Positions 61,383 to 64,000 of a DNA stretch of 64,000 nt are shown piece after piece. Every line of letters starts with the position of its first letter. Positions within the stretch are counted from its first letter, which is position 1. Below the pieces are notes generated by a model. The model was not told the DNA's origin and did not search any database. It saw only the letters and a program-made list of their open reading frames with translations. A program made the translations under genes and the position numbers. The stretch covers positions 23,031,906-23,095,905 of the forward strand of contig OY365810.1 of assembly GCA_959347315.1 (NCBI GenBank). The letters run 5' to 3'. The DNA is from Bimastos eiseni. Taxonomy: Eukaryota; Annelida; Clitellata; Crassiclitellata; Lumbricidae.

Positions 61383-61775
61383 ATGATAGGAAAACTAAGC
61401 AGGAATCTAAAGTTAAGAATGATAAAGACTCTGATATGCAGTGTGGTGCTGTATGGGTCAGAGACATGGACCATGTGTAAAGAAGACATACGAAGACTGA
61501 AGGCTTTTGAAATGTGGACATGGAAAAAAATGGAGAAAATTAGCTGGACAGAACACAAAACAATTGAAGAAGTAGTGGAAAAGATTGGAGAAGAAAGAAC
61601 CCTGTTACACACAGTAGGAACAAGACAAAAAAAAATGTATTGGACACACACACTGAGAGGAGACTCACTACTAAGAACAGTCATAGAAGGAAAACTGAAG
61701 GGGAGACGGACAAGAGGAAGACCAAGACAGTTGATGCTTGGCTGGATGATGACAGATGGATATGGAAATTGATCT
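61383..61775 (+). mobile_element. LINE C-terminal region abutting a VIT-locus exon
   Basis: Open for about 129 codons: L-R-M-I-K-T-L-I-C-S-V-V-L-Y-G-S-E-T-W-T, then W-K-K-M-E-K-I-S-W-T-E-H-K, then R-R-T-R-G-R-P-R and M-M-T-D-G-Y-G. This is the C-terminus of a common endonuclease/reverse transcriptase LINE. It stays open, so it is young compared with the other LINE pieces, and it ends within about 25 bp of the acceptor at 61783. Confidence 0.9.
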
Positions 61776-61783
61776 TTTTAAAG

Positions 61784-61957
61784 AAGCCAGTGTGCTCAGT
61801 GGTAAAGCACAACTTACAGCAAACATTGGAGAATGCAGTTTGAAGTTTGAAATTGATCTAGATGCCTCTAAGAATAGTTTCTTAAAGGATGAGTCTATGC
61901 CGATCCATTATTTGGCAGTTAAGGCTCAAATTAAACAGTTGCAAGATGATGAAAAAG
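61784..61957 (+). CDS. Post-VWA exon of the VIT locus
   Basis: CTTTTTAAAG acceptor, GTATTG donor, phase 1 to 1. S-G-K-A-Q-L-T-A-N-I and M-P-I-H-Y-L-A-V-K-A-Q-I-K match the stretch that follows the VWA domain in VWA5A-type proteins. It can join directly to the VIT exons in frame, skipping any VWA domain. Confidence 0.75.
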
Positions 61958-62289
61958 GTATTGTGTTCATAAACCTTTCTGATAATTGAACGGCCTTGAA
62001 CTCTCTAATAATCAAAAAATTTGTGTGCCATCTGCGATATTACATTTTTTTAGCTTCTTTTGAAACCAATTGTGAAATTATAGTAGCTATTTCAGAAAAT
62101 TCTTTCCTCAGGCACTTTTGCTGTCCAGATAACTCTCCGTAAAAAAACCGTGCAGGACAAAAACTCGCCGACAAAAGTGTGCTGACATAGGTGCGCAAAA
62201 TACCCCGATGATTGGGCATAAGACGTATTTGCACATCGTTATAGAAATAGAAATAATACACAATATTTGTTAGTGGTCATTTAACCACA

Positions 62290-63040
62290 TCCACTCAGCG
62301 ATCTGATCGATTCCATGCTCTATTCGCTGTTGTTGCTGTACTACCGTTGATGGAGTTCCTGACGTATAGAACTCGTGTCTAGCTCACCCACGTTGGCGGT
62401 GTTGAGTAGGAACAGCAGCAGTCTGATCACGGAGACCTGTGCAACACAACAGCGATACCACGGAAAAGTGAGCGGACAGATGAAAAACTTCCATCGAAGA
62501 CTACTGTCTGTTGACGACCGCTGAGTTAGGTACCAATTGAGCATGCTCGAGTGGATCCCGCAAGTCCTTGAGAGGCGCTCAACCATAATGCCATGGTCGA
62601 CTGTATCAATAGTGACGAAAGGTCGAGTAGGCCAAATAAAGTGTGGTCACCCACATCGATCGCCTCGATGATGTAGTCAATATAGTCAGTCATCACCTTC
62701 AAGAGTGCAGTCTCGGTCGTATGGAAGTTCCGATAGGCCGATTGTTGTGCTGGTAGAAGGCTTGGCGACGACAGGAACTCTGTCGGCTGAACGTTGGCTA
62801 TATGCTCGAGGAGCTTCGGCAGGAACGACACGTTGGAAATTGGCCGATAGCTCAACAGATCACTTCGAGGAAGCGATGGGTTCTTGAGACGGTGCTTGAC
62901 GTAAGCATTCTTGTAGCTCGGAAAGGCACAAAAGGACATTAAGGAGTTGAAAGCTGATGCAATGTATGGGGTGAGTAGGTCAATGCAGGATTTGAGCAGC
63001 CACGTGGGTCTTTCATGTCGGTGCATGATGGGCACTAGGC
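62290..63040 (-). mobile_element. CR1-like LINE reverse transcriptase, antisense
   Basis: The minus strand reads L-L-S-Y-R-P-I-S-N-V-S-F-L-P-K, then Q-Q-S-A-Y-R-N-F-H-T-T-E-T-A-L-L-K, then G-L-L-D-L-S, then (shifted) L-N-W-Y-L-T-Q-R. It lies in the intron between the 61784 and 63170 exons. Confidence 0.92.
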
Positions 63041-63169
63041 ATCAACCAATGGCACACTAAAACTGAGCCATAATCAGACAAATAATTAGATTAGTCTTTG
63101 ATTGGATTAATTTGATGAAAATTATTGCAGTTTTGTGAGTATTTGCAAATGGTGTTTTGTCTTCATCAG

Positions 63170-63305
63170 ATACAGTTCGAGCTGCTGAAGATAGCTCTAC
63201 AATAAAACTGTTCGAAAAGATAGACAATGAAGAACAGAGGAGTAAATGGAGATTGGAATTTGAGGAAAATTTTTAAACAGAAAGTATTCCAGATGATGGA
63301 AGCAG
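63170..63305 (+). CDS. Last visible VIT-locus exon, with in-frame TAA
   Basis: CATCAG acceptor, phase 1. It reads T-V-R-A-A-E-D-S-S, then K-L-F-E-K, then E-E-N-F-TAA. Another 9 open codons follow to a GTACTG donor. The resemblance to the family is weak here and rests on position and phase. Confidence 0.4.
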
Positions 63306-63774
63306 GTACTGTCAATCATGAATAAATGATCATTTTGGTGTTGTTCATATAATATAACTTACCCAAATAATGTATGTTAGAACATGAATTAATAGGAAAT
63401 GTATGAATACAAGGGAGAACCTAAAGGGACCAAATAGGCCCTGCTATTAAGGCACACCAATAATCGTAAGATGGATTTCCAAGTTAAGCAAGAGGCATGA
63501 TGGGCTGGAGCAAAGATTAGTAAATGCGCATGATGAAAAGCCGAACTAGTTAAGTATGTTGCTCGTGGTAGAGGTCATGCAATAGATAAATTGGTAGTTA
63601 TGCTGTCCTTGAATGAGATTTTAGTTCTTTCTCCTTTTATTTTCCATAATTCTTTGTTATTTCTTTTCATTCTCTTAATTCTCTATCATTCTCGTAATAT
63701 ATAATGGTTTCCCCCTTTTGTTGCCGTCCATTTGTTATTTGAAAGGAATAGCCTGAGAAATTATAGACCTTTGT

Positions 63775-64000
63775 AAATGATTATTGCAACTCAGTCCTCT
63801 ATGACCTCTCTACCTCCAATCTCGTACCACTGTTCTGCATGGTGCAAAGCTTATAAAAACTAAAATCGTTGATCACGTCACCCCATACCCTTGTGTACTA
63901 CACTGACTTCCCATGTAAGCCTGCATACATTTCAAAATCTGTACCAACTATACAAATTTGCCTCCTTATGTTTCCTCAATTTTACATCTTGTTCATTTCT
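63775..64000 (+). mobile_element. LINE fragment running off the window
   Basis: The plus strand reads N-D-Y-C-N-S-V-L-Y-D-L, then V-D-H-V-T-P-type and P-C-K-P-A-Y words in shifting frames, as in the region after the reverse transcriptase core. It continues past 64000. Confidence 0.75.

Larger units (their letters stand above)
56299..63305 (+). pseudogene. VWA5A-like VIT-domain locus without VWA, probably a pseudogene
   Basis: Family: VIT (vault/inter-alpha-trypsin) plus VWA proteins related to VWA5A and PARP4; molecular role unclear. Exons: 56299-56380 (27 codons), 56720-56925, 57891-58119, 59139-59293, 59920-60016, duplicate 60341-60501 and 61201-61309, then 61784-61957 and 63170-63305. The first seven are phase-consistent. 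VIT motifs visible: V-S-L-K-S-V-S-V, Y-K-N-V-E-K-N-D-I-E-A-C-F-D-F-P, Y-D-D-A-V, D-I-F-S-C-L-V-G-N-L-P, and L-L-P-T-L-L-N-P-R-Y. The 61784 exon encodes the post-VWA stretch (I-H-Y-L-A-V-K-A-Q-I-K). No exon encodes the VWA metal site (D-x-S-x-S); a LINE occupies that gap. Disabling changes: TGA at 56914-56916, a lost AG before 61201, and TAA at 63274-63276. Sequence error or alternative splicing could account for single lesions but hardly for all. Confidence 0.75.

Overview
The window is animal nuclear DNA. Genes are split by GT-AG introns, homology-bearing exons are short and scattered, and several LINE, SINE, MITE and microsatellite families fill the space between them. There are no operons and no prokaryotic signals. 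The repeat style and gene content fit a marine invertebrate, perhaps a deuterostome such as an echinoderm, but this is an impression and not a proof.

Layout. (1) 1-4.5 kb: simple repeats, including an almost 400-bp tetranucleotide array, and no confident gene apart from one possible exon near 3.7 kb. (2) 4.57-17.4 kb, plus strand: a multi-exon gene for a cysteine-rich, modular, probably extracellular protein. Eight exons from 8413 to 17405 join without a phase conflict, and one more exon at 4567-4743 belongs to an earlier module. (3) 17.4-32.6 kb: a gene-poor stretch of decayed LINE 3' ends, a tRNA-derived SINE, a degenerate 50-bp satellite carrying an intact fold-back MITE, minisatellites, and one minus-strand exon-like ORF near 31 kb. 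(4) 32.6-46.0 kb, plus strand: a KDM4-type JmjN/JmjC histone lysine demethylase gene, rebuilt here from eight exons (1222 codons). All iron, 2-oxoglutarate and zinc ligands are present. It has a very long single-exon disordered tail and no visible PHD or Tudor domains. (5) 46-56 kb: LINE and MITE debris plus an orphan 3' end of a VWA5A-like gene, broken by a stop and a frameshift. (6) 56.3-63.3 kb, plus strand: a second VWA5A-like locus. It keeps the VIT domain, carries a tandem duplication of a two-exon cassette, has no exons for the VWA domain (a LINE lies where they should be), and has several disabling changes, so it is probably a pseudogene or a neofunctionalised VIT-only gene.

The genes are unrelated in function: a putative surface or secreted protein, a nuclear chromatin enzyme, and VIT/VWA-family remnants. 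The most unusual material is the VIT locus, with its phase-symmetric cassette duplication, lost splice acceptor and missing VWA domain. Next come the PHD/Tudor-less KDM4 with its 850-residue tail exon, the phase-coherent modular ectodomain gene, and the fold-back element with a clean target-site duplication. All exon calls come from reading frames, splice consensus and remembered family patterns; no database search was run.
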